Shown piece after piece: positions 45,890-57,830 of a DNA stretch of 64,000 nt. The notes below the pieces were generated by a model that worked only from the letters and a program-made list of their open reading frames with translations, searched no databases and had not been told where the DNA came from. Every line of letters begins with the position of its first letter. The stretch's first letter is position 1. Both the position numbers and the translations under genes were made by a program. The stretch lies in the NCBI GenBank assembly GCA_964019415.1, contig OZ025881.1, forward strand, positions 3,815,121 through 3,879,120, in the 5' to 3' direction. Source of the stretch: Ianthella basta. Taxonomy: Eukaryota; Porifera; Demospongiae; Verongiida; Ianthellidae.

Positions 45890-47690
45890 GGGATTTGGAG
45901 CAGATCAAGTAGTGAGTGGGGGTTTGTTCAATGGCCACAGAAATCTGGCTCTTGAACAATTAACAGCGATGATGGCTGCTCGGGAGAGAACCTCCCTCCA
46001 CTTAGAACTTGGGATCTGTGAGAAGTTTCTAGGCAGCTGTGTCAGTGAGCTCAGATGGTGGTGGCCCAGTGCTCCAATGTCAATGGTAGTGTACTTTGCT
46101 TTCCAACCATTCCTATCTGCATCAGACAGTACTTGCAGGTACTCCAGCTTCCCTGCTTTCCGTGTCTGTGCCAAAGCCAAGGGCTCCATGGTGTTACCAC
46201 AGACTGTCAGTTCCAACAGGTGCAGCTCCTTGCCTTGAATAACCTCAATGTCTGGTCTGGAACTGGACACCATCACCTCAAGGGGGACTTCGGAGGCTCT
46301 AAGGCCTGGAAGGTCAGTGAACACTTTGTGAGAGGCATCTAGGAGACTGATGAGACCTTCCCTGAGGGAGAGAAGCACTGAGTTTTGCCTCCAGATGTAA
46401 TGGCCTTCCTGAGCAGTGGGGCAGCCAGATAAGATGTGGGCTGTTGTGTGCATCTTTTGGCTACACAGTGGGCAGGAAGACCACCACCCTCAACTGTCAT
46501 CTGTATAGGTTCATTGGCGTGGGTAGGGTGTCAGATCCGGCTTTGAGAAGGAACGGTAGCTGACCTTTAGGTAAGACATCCACAATCCTGGGCTGACTCT
46601 CAATCCTCATGAGGCCTTTAGACACAATTGCCTTTAATTTTGCGCTTGCAACTCTTCAGGTGGTGTGTTGGTTGGCTGCTAGAGTCTGACCCAAGAACTT
46701 GGTAGGGGCTTCCGCAATGCCCTTAGTAACTCCTTCCTTCAGATGGAAAGAACTCTTTGGGACCACATGGTCCACTGACAAGGAGATGCATTTCAAAGGA
46801 CTCAGGGTCAGGCCACGGTCCTGACATGCTGAGTCAATCACTAGGAGGGAGCTCTGATGGTCGCTTGGAGAGGAGTTGATGATAGTGAGATCATCTGCAA
46901 AGGCTTTTGCCTTATGCTCTTTACCCTGAGCTTGATCCTATTCGGAGCCGATTTCGGTGGCTTAGGTAGACTCTCCGTGCACTCCCTAAAGTGCTTTCCA
47001 TTCTTCCTGGCCAGAATCCACTGCACTGAGTGCAGATGGAGCTCTTCAGTCTCTCCCCCAGGGTAACGCAACACTGCTTTCCCATCCAGCAGGTAGTCAC
47101 AAATTGTCACCAGGTACCAACCCTTGGGTTCTGAAGAGTCGGGCTCATCCCATAGGACATACACAGTTGAGTCCTTGGGAGGTAATGGCTCAGTGCCAGG
47201 TAATGGGAGCAATGGACGGAAGCCCTGATACTCCCAGTTAGCAGCAAGGTGTAGGATGGGGCTCATCACCAACAGAAAGATCATCGGAGACATGGTGTCA
47301 CCGTGGAATGTGCCTCTCTCTATTGGAAGGGAAGGAGTCATTGGTTGTGGGTTACCACATACCCCTGGAGTTGTAACAATCCTTCACATAGTTGATAACG
47401 GCTTGGGGAACTTTGACGAAGTTGAGCATATCGGCAATCAGATCGTGAGAGACTGAGCCAAATGCGTTCTTGAGATCTGGATGCCATTAATAGTGTATAT
47501 GTGCTCCACTATACTCCTGAGACCTGTTGTAGAAAGCCCTTCGGATGGATGGATTGATTATTCCGTTAACTAGACAGACCTTCTCAAGGCGTCTATCTAG
47601 AAATGATCTTGTGTAAGAGCTTTCCAGTAATTTGCAAACTAACTGGCCACCAACCAAACACTCTGCCACACGCCGTTCCCACATGCCTGC
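45890..47690 (-). mobile_element. LINE remnant with R2-type endonuclease, decayed
   Basis: On the minus strand, reverse-transcriptase pieces come first: DLKNAFGSVSHDLI near 47430, then RGTFHGDTMSPMIFLL near 47310, and a palm/thumb segment (LSPLKCISLSV, APTKFLG) at 46841-46656. A Cys/His motif follows (HTTAHILSGC, 46453). The last part is a restriction-like nuclease (RPDIEV, LLELTVCGN, KAGKLEYLQVL) to 45905. Between the polymerase blocks is a small Tudor/SH3-like insertion (VYVLWDEPDSSEPKGWYLV, SVQWILARKNGK). Several stops and frameshifts separate the parts, so it is dead. It resembles R2/CRE-type LINEs with a C-terminal endonuclease. Confidence 0.7.
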
Positions 47691-48180
47691 ACGAGCACCG
47701 TGCAGTCACATTCACCTATGATAACATCTATGCCAACGAACAGGCATTAATGTTCACTCTCCAATCGTGCGTGTGGTAGCCGTGGCTGCATGTACAACAA
47801 AAATGGCTGCTTTCTGCTGAGGATGGCGTGTGCGTCATCAGTCAGCTCATAGACCCAGGAGATGCCTAGAAGCAGTAGCTATCAACCAAAGTGAGCAATT
47901 ACTTTGTAGTGTCTTGCTAGCGTATCGATCTCTTTCTCTAGCGTGCTTAGTTTATTGTATGTAGACGTCTACTGACGTAAAAAGCAAGGAATTTGATACG
48001 TGCATAGCTAGCTACTTGGCGCAATTTCTTGTGTGGGTAACACTTAACTAGCTTAACTGTATATAGCTATTCAGTTTCGTTACTTATCGAGCTAGTTCAC
48101 AATGTACTGTAGTAGTAGTAGTCGACGCAGTGTAGTTTTCTGTGTGTAATTCTGTCTATATTTTGAATACACAGGTGACC
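47691..48180. promoter_or_regulatory. Upstream region of gene C'
   Basis: About 490 bp precede the start exon of C'. An acceptor (acacag) lies at 48169-48174, six bases before the ATG, so the true promoter and a 5' UTR exon must be further upstream. No specific element can be named. Confidence 0.3.
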
Positions 48181-51100
48181 ATGGCGAAGACTCATAACTC
48201 CAAGAAGCTCCTATCTGCTTCTATGTGGAAAGCGTTTTATCTGGATGACCAAGTTACTGTTTTTGACAAAGATGGAAGGCGAGTGCCAGGAGTGGTCAAA
48301 TGGGCATGTCCCAGGAAGGAGTATGGAAGTACTCCTTCCCAAGAGTACATCATTGGGATTGAAACGGTAAGAATAGATGGCATGGATGGTGTGATGTACA
48401 GAATCTGATTATTGTAGTTTACTGTGTGTGTGTTTAATTTTGATGCTCATGCGTAAATGGTTCTTGCTTAGCCACTGTCTACCATATAGATTTCCTGGTA
48501 ATGTTTAATGCAGAAATTGTAGCAGGAGAACATGTATAGCATTTGATTTAATGTATATGCCATGACTAAGGTGATTCATCACTCGACTCTATTGCTGGCT
48601 CACAATCTCGAATGCCTAATTATATATCAGTATCAATATCAGTATCAATTATTTTCAAGTGTCTCATGTGCTAAGCACATGCACTAGGGCAACTGCCCCA
48701 TGCAACACTAAAAACACTCATTCATCATAAAAGGAAAAACACCAGATGAAAGTCACAGTTTATAATTATGGTGCAATGTGGAGATGGGGGGTGTGGAAAT
48801 TGGAACATTCAAGAGGTTAATGAGTTCGTTAGTGGAGTTCACCATGATGTGTGGAGTGGAGATTTGGGGATAAAACAGGAACGTGGAAACTCTGCAGCAG
48901 GTCCAACTCAAAGCAGCCCACTTGTTCTTTGGTGTTGGCACCCGCCACCCAAGAGTGTCCCTGCTGTTGGAACTGGGAGACTTACCAGTGGTTTGTTATA
49001 AGTGATTTATTTGCCGAACAAAGGGAAGCGTGGGCGAATGTTAATTGGTTTCTTGCCAAATAAGGAAAGCATTAGGCGAGCGCAGGCGAATCCAATGCAT
49101 TTTTATTCATTACGAGAGCTAGCTAGCGAACAGCCAAGCGAGTCAGGCAGAAACGTCGGTACGCTACACTTCCGGAAACCTCTCCTCTACGGAGGAGACG
49201 TCTTGCCCTGCTCCTGCAACGCGATCGAAAATACCAACAAGACTTGGCTGGTGAATCGTGGTCGGCGGAATGTGCGCCCGACGGCATTGGAGGCGGAGGG
49301 AGCCAAGCTGGGACAGCACGATGGATCGGTGATCAGCTGCGTCTGAACTGACCGTGATCTGAGACTCTATGTTCATTCGGTAGCTAGCTAGCTATGTAGC
49401 TACGTACTTGAGATGTCTTTCCAACCGGGTCCTCTCGTGCAGAAGAATCGGCCACCCATCGACGCACAAATTTAGTCGAATCGACAGCTGTAGTATGGTA
49501 GAACGGCAGTAATCAGCTTGCTCAGTGCTTCCAATAGGATGAAGCTTAAGATTTTTGTGCCCTTTTCCATGACTAAAACTACAGTGGCACCATAGATTTT
49601 CCAAAACCCAATCATATTAATGGTTGGGTAGTGTAGAGTTACTGTATGCTTCATTGAACTGTTCTTGTGTTTTGATCTGAATGCATGCACTTGCATGTGA
49701 AGTGTTGTTGCTATTGATTGAATCACACTGAACCCAATTAGATATTTTCGTGAACCCGATTAGATATTCTTGCTCTCCAATAAGATATAATCGCTCTCCT
49801 ATAAGATATAATCGCTCTCCAATAAGATATAATCGCTGTCTGATAACAAATTGTCACCTCTCACTGCAAGTAGCACTTTTATAGTCACTCAATAAACATA
49901 GCAACCACCTAGCAACGGCAAATAAATAATTATATACTATGACTTTCATGAGATACCGTATACAAGAAGGGGCCTTTTCTTTGATCATGAACTGTGGTTA
50001 TCCAAACCTCTTCATCCACATCTCCTATACTGCTTCACTTACTCTTCTATCTAAACATGCCTCATCCAACACCATCACCACCTTCTCTTCATCACATCTA
50101 TCCTGAAACCCGACTACAATCTTTTCCACATGCTTCTCTGGCTCTGCTCTCTCACTTGCCATTCTGCTACATCTCAACAAAAAGTGCTCTACATCTTCCA
50201 CTTCTCCTGAGCCACATTATGTGCAAATTCTATCCTCTCTTGACAGCCCAACCCATCTGCCAGATTCTACCCTCAACTCTGCTGTCCCACATCTAAGTTT
50301 AGCCAAAATATTACACTCACCAAAAACAGCTACTGAACCCACTGTCTCACCCAATATGTATCACATTTAATTGACTGTCAGTGAAGTGCATCCTCAACAT
50401 CGGTCCTGACCCACACTCCTAACAGCCTACCAAGACTGGCAAAGTGCTGGGCCCAGCGGGTCATCTGTCGTGTGAGCCACGACTCCACCCCCAATCACTT
50501 GATTGAGTTGGTCCCCCAGCTGTCCTGAAGGCCAAGAGGCACTGTCACCCATCACATTGGTCCTGGAGGCTCCACCCACTGTCATGTGCATATGTTCACA
50601 CTTTGGTGAGCAACATGATATACCCACTGAGCTGCAACCCATGTACGTTTACAGCATAAAACTACTAAAGAACCCTATGCTGGACCAACCTGACCTGAAC
50701 TAAGAGGGAAGGAGAGAGTGGGACAAGCCTCACATCTCTGACAACAGTGGCACATAACTGACACTCCCTGCATGTGCAGTCCTCTCAATACCACATATGA
50801 CAATAACACACGTGACGCACACCCACTGGGGAACAAAGTTAGACTGCACCATTAGTCACATGGCCCCACCTGGTCCTGTATGCCCAGGTCACGTGCATAC
50901 CCCTAACCCTCACTGTCCATGTCATGTGTTCGACTGCTCCAGGCCAATTAACCTCCAGGCCAATTAACCTGGGTTAATGCTTGCTCCATTGAACCACACG
51001 GTGAATACAGTAAGTATGAATGATGAAACAGAGAACTTCATTATGTACCTGTCAAATCTGGCATGGACGGTGACAAAAACTGCCGCACAACTCCTGACCT

Positions 51101-54100
51101 TCTGTAACTTGGTAGAACAAGTCTTCAAGGTTAGAGACCTTATTGTGAAGAGAAGGCATTTAAATGCACACACCACAACTCCAGTCCAGTCAGGAGCTAT
51201 GGAACATGCACTGTAATACTAATGTCAGTATTAGTGTTCAGAATGCACCATGACACATGCATAATAATTATTATATACACGTGCAAGATTCTCTTTCTTA
51301 TTTCACACTGTAATTTTAGATGGAATGTTATTGCTTTTGCTTTGCATTATTTACAACCAACACTGATTGCCTTATGAGGTTTCATATTTACTACTGCATA
51401 AGTTAGTATGTGATGCATAGTATTGATATCATTATTTTATGTATTTGACATTGTTTAAAGCATCAGTGCATGCAATCTCATGCAGGTGAATCACCCAAGG
51501 AGTTCTACAACGAGATTCCTTCTGCATTAGTCAATTTGATGATTTTAGGTGCTAATGAAGTTCTTTCAAGATTAGTAGTGTTATACCACATGCCTTTGTA
51601 CATCTTTCTCAACTGGTACTGGTCATGCATGCCATTCTAATAATTCACGCATTATCCACTGTCACATATCATCTACCACCATTCTAATTATGACACATGT
51701 CATCCACTGTCACACCCATCTATTTTAGAAATGGGTTTCTTAAGTCATGTCAGTTTTTAAGCCAGAAAAATCCACGGATCGAAACATCCTAGATAACTGT
51801 TTGAATATTGTGAATTCCAGTGGCTGTGCTATCACCCAATAACTCTCTACCTCAACTTAGATGGCCTAGACCAAGCAGATATATAGCAAACCAGTGAATG
51901 CAGCTGAACAGTGAACAGTAGAACTGTGACATGAGCATGGCATCGAGTTTCATCTAGTTGCTGTTAATATAGCAATTCCTACCTACATAGTTGCAATCAC
52001 AAGACTTCGTCATCATCATCAATTTTCATGGCTTTATCTCCTTGACAGGAGATAGCCCAAAAAACAAGTACAGTATACAATCAATCAATCAATCAATCAA
52101 TCAATGATCATGAAGGATACATATCTCCAGTTTCTGGAGGCCATCCCTAAAAACAAGCTGTCTTAAGGCAACATATATCAGTCTGAACATTACATACCAG
52201 TACATTAATCACTTAAAATTATCACTCCATCTCATCCTTCTCATGTGGTACAGTATACACAGACATATAAAAGACATTGTATAGTTATAATAATATTATG
52301 TGTATATACTTAGATAATTATGTGTGCATACATAATTTAATATATATGCAGTCATTGAGTCATTCATCAACTGTATATATGTGCACACATCACAAGACTT
52401 CAGTCTCCAGAAAATTGGCAGCTCTTTCATCTATTGTACAAGGAGTGAGCTGAGAGTCTCCCTTAGCAGGAATTTTGGATGAAATTTGGAGCAGCAGTGG
52501 TTGTCATGTAACTATGTAGCTTGTGATACAAGTTAGGGATAGGTAGGGTAAGCCATCTTTCCTGCAGACGTTTAGAACAAAAAGAGTCATTACCAGCAAC
52601 TCTGGTGATTTCTAGGTATCCTCTCATTGGTGCTGCACTGAATCAGTTGACATGGAGCTCTTCTCAAGGTTTTCTACAGAAAGAGGTTCAAAAAAGCAGG
52701 CTCCAGCAGGACTAGAGCAATTTCAGCTAACACTGTAAGCCTGAAGGTTAGGGAAGGTATACAGCTCAGAGAATCCCTACTGATATCCTCCTCCTTGCTA
52801 TCTTAGAGCTAATAGATGCATATATAACACTTTTCTGCACATTGTTTAAGTTGTAAAAGACGTCCACAGAGCTGAAGTCACACATACATCAGTGGGTCTG
52901 ACTTTCGTTGCTCATTGCCCATGCCAAATGAGAGACTGGGTGACTGTGGAGCAGAAGGTAGTGCAAGTGGTAACTTGCCTACATCAATACAAGCAATCCA
53001 AAGACAAAGCAGGAGAATACCAGCAAGCAACCAGGTGGAACATCTACAGCTAATTTCATCCAAATATAGTACCTAGCTGCATGGATTGCTTCAGTATGAT
53101 CAGGATCAGCAACTGGCATCAGAAATGGAGGACCAAAAGGCAGCTAGACTTAAACAACTCAAGCATACAGTACAAGTAGCACATACGTAGCCAGGCTCAC
53201 ACAGCTACATGAGCAAACCAGGCTGTCAGCTCATGTGGAATGAATACCATGACATGTCAATGGTCAAATGAATACAGAATGAACAGTATAATATATATAA
53301 TTATTTGTTTGTGACCACATTCCAGTAGCTACATACGGCTCAAGCAGATGTATGCCAACTCAGAGTAACATGATGCAACTCTTATGCACATTCCATTATT
53401 GTTTTCTTCATCTATGCACCTAAAATTCAAAATGCAAAATGATATTGCAGCATTTCTCGATATATATTTCAGTAACATCCTGCTAAACTAGTCAGGCGTC
53501 GCAGCATAATGTTGCGCAATAATTACATTCCACAGCGCATAATTGCATTCCGCGTGGACAAGTCAATGTATTAGACTTAACCTGACCCTTCCGTGAGGAG
53601 GGGTCACGCGATGCCTGACTACTGCTAAACCTGATCAGTACAGCTATGTAACTACTAGTTTATGCTGCAGCTCACGCTCATAGGCACTGTATAAAAGTTC
53701 AGTGTATGTAGTGGTACAAATTAGTGAATTTGTTTGTTGTAGTTCCTGCATGTTGCAGTGGGTCTGAAGGAAAATGAATTGAATAGATCCTAGGGCAGGG
53801 TCGTTAATACAGTATGTCTTACTATACATGTGTATACAGGTACATGATATATACATTAAGTGTATCCTGCTCTTAGCACAACTGCTCTCATAGAGTGTGT
53901 CCTTTTGCTAGGACAAGAAGCTGGAGAGGGTTGCAGTGCATATTCCAGGAATGGATTACCTCTTTGAGAAGCGTGACGACAATATGCATACGTACCTTGC
54001 TGTACCAGAAGGTTCAGTACTGAAAGGAGACGATGTACACCCTAAATATGCAGATGCCAGCAAATCTCCAGCTATCAGTCAAAAGGATCCAGATGTTGCC

Positions 54101-55542
54101 CCTTCAGAGTCCAAATACTCCACTGCTGCAGTTATTGGTGAACAGACAAATGCTCTTCAGGAATCTGAAGCTATGAAAGAGAAGGCTGGCATAACACCTG
54201 CTGAGTTCAAAGCCCAACATGAGCCAACCAAGTTTCCATCAGTGAAGGAGCTGAGGCATGAAACTTACCCACGGCACATTAGTGCAGGAGCACTTGAACA
54301 GGGACAGCATAAAACACCAGAACAACCACCTGTAGTCCACAGGAGGCATAGCCATGCTACCTTTGATAGGCAAGGCTCTGAAGAGCATCAGGCAACCCAA
54401 CCCATCCCTCCACATCCAGTGTCACACAACTTGGAAGTAGGCAAGTTTATTGTGCACTTACCCGTCCTGCTGTATTATGTAATTCGTAGTTCAGGGTGTT
54501 TCTTCTGGTTGTGGTTTGTCTAAAACAGACACATAATCTACTATTGCTCTTTCAGTCCCCAACGTGGTTTGTACAGCATGTAGCTGTAGTGGATGGCTCA
54601 ACCGTTTCATTTTTGTTGTTTGTTTCCATTATAGAGCATACTGTGCAACCTGTTCTTCCATGTGACCATAAGGAGGAGCTTCAGGCTAAGGACCAAAAGA
54701 TGAAAGAGCTACAGCAAACAATCACTGGTCTCAGAGCAGATCTAGAGCGACTTCAGAGAGAAAAGGAATATACAATGAGTCTCTGGACCATTCCTGAAGC
54801 TGAGCTTGAAGTGACCACAACTGTACTGGGGAAGGGAGCATATGGGGAGGTGCGAGTGGGGGTCTACCATGGTGACCGAGTGGCAGTGAAGAGGCTACAC
54901 AATATCATTGCAAGTGACTACTATCACAAGATGATTCAGAGGGAGATGGGGATTGCTGCTCGCCTGAGACACCCCAAGCTTGTCCTCTTCATTGGTGCTG
55001 TTACCGTGGGCAACCTCACCATAGTAACAGAGCTGATGGAGACCAACCTTCGCTGTGAACTGGAACATGGCCGCCTCAAGGAAGCCCACCTTCTCCCCAT
55101 CAGCCGTGACATAGCCTGTGCCCTCTGCTACCTCCACTCCCTCCCTGAGCCCATCATCCACCGTGATGTCAGCAGTGCCAATGTGTTACTCAACTCCAGA
55201 CAGGGAGGCTGGACTGCCAAACTGGGTGACTATGGCTCAGCCAACTTTCAGGCCAAGCTGCAGACGGTGGGCCCAGGCTGTCCTGTGTATGCTGCCCCTG
55301 AAGCAAGCAGGCCAGAGGAGCAGGGACCCAAGATGGACGTGTACAGCTATGGTGTGCTCCTATTGGAGGTGTGCTCTGGCACTCTCCCCGACCCTCGTGA
55401 CCTCCCAGCCATCCAGCAAGCAGTGCACACCTGGGGACAGCCGAAGGGTCAGCTGGGAGTGCTGGCCTGTCAGTGCACTCACCAGAGCAGTGATAAGAGG
55501 CCTCACATGAGGGCAGTGGTCACACAGTTCGATGGAATGTGA
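48181..55542 (+). CDS. CAP-Gly 2-like / coiled-coil / kinase protein, gene C' (540 aa)
   Basis: Three in-frame exons: 48181-48366, 53912-54440 and 54635-55542. The start exon encodes only the second CAP-Gly-like segment (FYLDDQVTVFDKDGRRVPG, YIIGIET). The ATG replaces what would be exon 1 in A and B. The middle exon is the hydrophilic linker. It ends GTAG|gcaagt, a GC-AG donor that gives phase 1 into AGCATACT. CAP-Gly 3 and the small fourth exon of A/B are missing. The last exon has a short coiled coil and an intact kinase: P-loop 304-310, Lys 324, HRD 414-416, Asn 421, DYG 437-439, APE 459-461. Gene C (4144-5774) is its duplicate. Linking the first exon to the rest across a 5.5-kb intron rests on matching phase and on the exon order in A and B. 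Confidence 0.82.
48790..49010 (+). mobile_element. LINE reverse-transcriptase C-terminal fragment in intron 1 of C'
   Basis: One + frame reads FTMMCGVEIWG, then one stop, then LQQVQLKAAHLFFGVG and SLLLELGDLPVVC. These are typical residues behind the polymerase of jockey/L2/CR1-type LINEs. Only about 70 codons remain. GC-richer sequence to about 49340 has an open frame without a recognised domain. Confidence 0.6.
49740..49850. repeat. Tandem repeat of about 23 bp
   Basis: Three to four units of ctcc(a/t)ataagatataatcg run head to tail, with two more diverged units (gattagatatt) ahead of them. They are contiguous without spacers, so this is a minisatellite and not a CRISPR array. Confidence 0.8.
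49985..50330 (-). mobile_element. LINE reverse-transcriptase C-terminal fragment, second copy
   Basis: Counterpart of 1-205. The minus strand shows the same knuckle region (ESGRWVGLSREDRICT-type) and runs on into VMVLDEACLDRRVSEAV, the tail of such LINEs. It carries stops. The segmental duplication match begins inside it at 50101, so either the duplication breakpoint lies here or copy 1 simply begins at the window edge. Confidence 0.5.
53489..53621. mobile_element. 133-bp MITE, second duplication copy
   Basis: Identical in structure to 3721-3853, with the same tagtcaggcgtcgc end and the same ctgctaaac flanks. It is a passenger of the duplication, not a new insertion. Confidence 0.8.
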
Positions 55543-56208
55543 CTTAATCATTACTAGGCGATTGGGCATAGCTGCGGCTGACTGATTGCTTGTAATAGTT
55601 TAATGCACTACACAGAATAATAGTTTTGTACTGATTTCCTTCTCATATCATTGGGTGTGTATCACATGCAGTTTGTAATAATTTTTCTGCATGCACTTGG
55701 AATTTCATGTCAGCTTATGTAGCTGTACTGTACATTAGAACACATTAGTATTCAAACATATGCCATTAGTTTGATGATTCTTACTTTATTTACTTACTCA
55801 TATTGTACAATGTGTCCATTATAATAGTTTTATTTGGTTTCTTTCTGTACATGTATGCATTTATTAGTTGCTTGATAACTAGTATGTATTGTACATGTAT
55901 ATACTACAACTAAACACACGTTGTGCATGTGCCTGTATACATTGATTATGTGTAATACTATACCTTATTATACTTTGTATATGTATAATGCACATGTATT
56001 TCATCCACATAAATATGTAATTTATCCACAGCAAACAGACATGCATTCACCATATTATATTATAATATAAAGCAAACACTGTAATTGATGAACCACTCCA
56101 ACAGCCCTTAATTAATGTAAACCCTGGAGGCCTTGATCCCCCCCCCACTGCTGGCCCCTGCACAAACACGTTGGTGGCTCTGGTTGCCAATATATTGCTA
56201 CCTTTCAG

Positions 56209-57830
56209 ACTAGCTGGTGCACACCCTAAATATGCAGATGCCAGCATACCTCCAGCTATCAGTCAAAAGGATCCAACTGTTGCCCCTTCAGAGTCCAAAT
56301 ACTCCACTGCTGCAGTTATTGGTGAACAGACAAATGCTCGTCAGGAATCTGAAGCTATGAAAGAGAAAGCTGGCATAACACCTGCTGAGTTCAAAGCCCA
56401 ACATGAGCCAACCAAGTATCCATCAGTGAAGGAGCTGAGGCATGAAACTTACCCATGGTACTTTAGTGCAGGAGCACTTGAACAGGGACAGCATAAAACA
56501 CCAGAACGACCACCTGTAGTCCACAGGAGGCATAGCCATGCTACCTTTGATAGGCAAGGCTCTGAAGAGCATCATGCAACCCAGCCCATCCCTCCACATC
56601 CAGTGTCACACAACTTGGAAGTAGGCAAGTTCATTGTGCACTTACGTATACTCATCCTGCTGTATTATGTAAGTCGTAGTTCAAGGTGTTTCTTCTGGTT
56701 GTGGTTTGTCTAAAACAGACACGTATTCTATATACTATTGTTCTTTCAGTCCCCAGTGTGGTTTGTGTAGCATGTAGCTGTAGTGGATGGCTCATCAGTT
56801 TCGTTTTTGTTGTTTGTTTCCATAGAACATACTGCGCAACCTGTTCTCCTTAGTGACTGCACGTTAGACCAAGTGACAGAGATCAAGGCAAAAGTACAAT
56901 ACCATGATGTGCAGTATGCAACAGTCAGGGAACAAGTAGTACACACCCACAAGGATGCTGCCAAGGAGACTGATGTACAGCTCAGCAAACACAAGAGACA
57001 GGTAATGGGAGTTGTCAGTGGCAGCTGTGAAGAGGCTCTTGTCAGTTGTAAGGAGGAAATTCAGGCTAAGGACCGAAAGATTAAAGAGCTACAGCAAGCA
57101 ATCATTGGACCACAACTGTACTGGGGAAGGGAGCATATGGGGAGGTGCGAGTGGGGGTCTACCATGGTGACCAAGTGGCAGTGAAGAGGCTACACAATGT
57201 CATTGCAAGTGACTACTATCACAAGATGATCCAGAAGGAGATGGGGATTGCTGCTTGCCTGCATGAGGCACCCCAACCTAGTCCTCTTCATTGGTGCTGT
57301 CACCACGGGTAACCTCACCATAGTAACAGAGCTGAGACCAGCCTTCGCTCTGAATTGGAACATGGCCGCCTCAAGGAAGCCCACCTTCTACCCATCAGCC
57401 GTGACATAGCCAGTGCTCTCTGCTACTTCCACTCCCTCCTGAGCCCATCATCCACCATGACGTCAGTAGTGCCAATGTGTTACTCAACTCCAGACAGGGA
57501 GGTTGGACTGCCAAACTGGGTGACTATGGCTCAGCCAACTTCCAGCCCAAGCTGCAGACGGTGGGCCCTGGCTGTCCTGTGTATGCTGCCCCTGAAGCAA
57601 GAAGGCCAGAGGAGCAAGGACCAAAGATGGACGTGTACAGCTATGGTGTACTCCTATTGGAGATGTGCTCCGGCACTCTCCCTGACCCTCGTGACCTCCC
57701 AGCCATCCACAACTGGGGACAGCCAAAGCATCAGCTGGGAGTGCTGGCCTGTCAGTGCACTCACCAGAGCAGGGATAAGAGGCTTCATATGAGGGCAGTG
57801 CTGATGCTGCTTTATGCAATTCAAATGTGA
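56209..57830 (+). pseudogene. CAP-Gly-family kinase pseudogene D'
   Basis: Counterpart of D without the 741-bp insert. The linker exon 56209-56634 is open and ends with the same GTAG|gcaagt donor. The last exon starts at 56826 with an A-type coiled coil. The 85-nt deletion shared with D destroys the frame before the P-loop (near 57109). Further changes are its own: 4 extra bases near 57262, a 4-base loss near 57331, a one-base loss near 57437, HRD altered to HHD, and a 12-base loss near 57709. No start exon is seen. It is not expected to encode an active kinase, although the linker and coiled coil could still be expressed. Confidence 0.85.

Noticed and set aside
49740-49850. CRISPR-like regular repeats
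   Set aside because: Units are contiguous with no unique spacers, in an animal genome. It is a minisatellite.
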